A program made the translations under genes and the position numbers. A DNA stretch of 64,000 bases from Plasmodium brasilianum (Eukaryota > Apicomplexa > Aconoidasida > Haemosporida > Plasmodiidae), in assembly GCF_023973825.1 (NCBI RefSeq), contig NC_090122.1, positions 2,119,130-2,183,129 on the forward strand, written 5' to 3'. Below, one piece after another: positions 63,054-64,000 of the stretch (the first letter of the stretch is position 1; each line of letters opens with the position of its first letter). Under the pieces are notes generated by a model, which made no database searches, had not been told where the DNA came from, and saw only the letters and a program-made list of their open reading frames with translations.

Positions 63054-63095
63054 GTGTTATGAATATTTTTTCATAGTGGGTAAAGCCCATAACAC
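63054..63095. other. Inverted repeat / possible hairpin
   Basis: GTGTTATG (63054-63061) is the reverse complement of CATAACAC (63088-63095). Inside it, TGGG (63077-63080) and CCCA (63086-63089) form a second, partly competing stem. Unusual in DNA this AT-rich; function unknown. Confidence 0.5.
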
Positions 63096-63493
63096 ACATA
63101 ATATTTTTTTTCTTTTTTTTTTAGAATATTTCAAAGATAATAATATGGTAATTTTTATATACTTTGTTTTTTAACAATACTTAGTAAAATTATCATAAAA
63201 TTAATTTTGTTTTTTAGCGATTAAAAAGTAGAAAAAGTAAAATTTGTATAGATATTAATTATATGTTTTCAAAGAGAAAATTTTCATAAATTTACATACT
63301 TTATTGTGCAATAATGTTAAGATTATATAAAAATGTTTAAGATTTTAAAATGTAGAACGGTTCTGTAGTAATATAGGAAAAAGCATTAAAATAGAAAAAT
63401 TTAACTAATAAATATAGCACTAACGATAATATTTTGTAATTAAATTTTCATATTTATGAAAAAAAAAAATGGATTACTAAACGTTTTTTTTTG

Positions 63494-63519
63494 ATATATA
63501 TATATATATATATATATAA
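63494..63519. repeat. AT dinucleotide microsatellite
   Basis: Thirteen uninterrupted AT units. Confidence 0.9.
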
Positions 63520-64000
63520 ATGTTTAAATCATAGCTAATACTTTAGCTGATCGAATATTTGCCCTAACAGATAGAAAATGTTATAAATATTGCCAAAAAA
63601 TTTATGATACGATGATAAATATTCTATGGAGGTAGCATATTCCTTTTATATGTATTATCTTAAAAAGAAGTAAAGTTATATGTATATTTTCTTTTTATAA
63701 TAATAATATCAAAATATGAAACGTTTTTTCATAAAAGTTTAAGAAATATTGTATAGAAGGAAATATAGAAAAGATTAATATACTTTAAAATAAATGTATT
63801 ATAATTTCGATATAATATCATTCGTATTTTATATTTCACATTATCATTTAGTATTGAAGTAAATTTTATATCTATCATTAAAAAAAAGAAAAGAATAAAA
63901 AAAAGATAAATAATAAATTTGTTTAAGTACTCTGAACAGAAAAAAACAAATTATATAAAAAATATATATTATGTATAATATATTCCTTATATGAACAAAA

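Larger units (their letters stand above)
60560..64000. other. Subtelomeric AT-rich region without recognised genes
   Basis: Composed largely of A- and T-runs, TA microsatellites and short A-rich motifs resembling each other (for example attctaaaaaa near 61280-61460). No exon with credible composition or splice sites was found, and no telomere-type repeat. One GC-containing hairpin is listed separately. Confidence 0.5.

Overview
The window is nuclear DNA of a malaria parasite (Plasmodium). It is extremely AT-rich. The coding frames are A-rich and carry long Asn/Lys/Glu/Asp low-complexity tracts and in-frame trinucleotide arrays. Introns are short (about 80-300 bases) with GT/AG ends. Several products are recognisable Plasmodium proteins: MAEBL, an asparagine-rich protein that fits SLARP/SAP1, and a tryptophan-rich antigen. 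Composition and the tryptophan-rich antigen would suit a P. malariae- or P. ovale-like species, but I cannot fix the species from sequence alone.

Layout, left to right. A 5'-complete but edge-truncated Asn-rich gene on the minus strand (1-2952) carries a frame break in a pure ATT tract. A wide gap follows; inside it I assemble a five-exon gene that no long open frame reveals (7243-8127, minus; a Tctex-type dynein light chain candidate). Next come a giant tubulin-tyrosine-ligase-like protein (11196-20129, plus), a divergent arginine-methyltransferase-like protein (22079-26347, plus), a small two-exon membrane protein (27115-27650, minus), the farnesyltransferase beta subunit (28506-31490, minus), a small multi-exon gene of unknown role (32194-32904, minus) and an unrecognised 429-residue protein (33127-34416, minus). 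Then come the three-exon ATP synthase F1 delta subunit (35791-36442, plus), five-exon MAEBL (37784-44187, plus), a PEX22-like membrane protein (45504-46160, minus) and a Tousled-like protein kinase (47686-52398, minus).

To the right of the kinase gene density falls sharply. There is about 6 kb without an intact gene, including a stretch of visibly different composition (about 54660-55930), then a two-exon secreted tryptophan-rich antigen (58607-60559, minus) and 3.4 kb of nearly featureless AT-rich DNA. This looks like a conserved chromosome-internal block ending near 52.4 kb and passing into subtelomere, with the chromosome end to the right.

The genes are not an operon. As neighbours they mix sporozoite/invasion genes (SLARP-like, MAEBL), microtubule-related genes (Tctex-like, TTL-like), protein-modifying enzymes and mitochondrial energy metabolism. 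The observations most worth following are the frame break in the Asn-rich gene, the hidden Tctex-like gene, the PEX22-like protein in a lineage usually described as lacking peroxisomes, the fourth-type PRMT-like enzyme, and the anomalous 54.7-55.9 kb segment.
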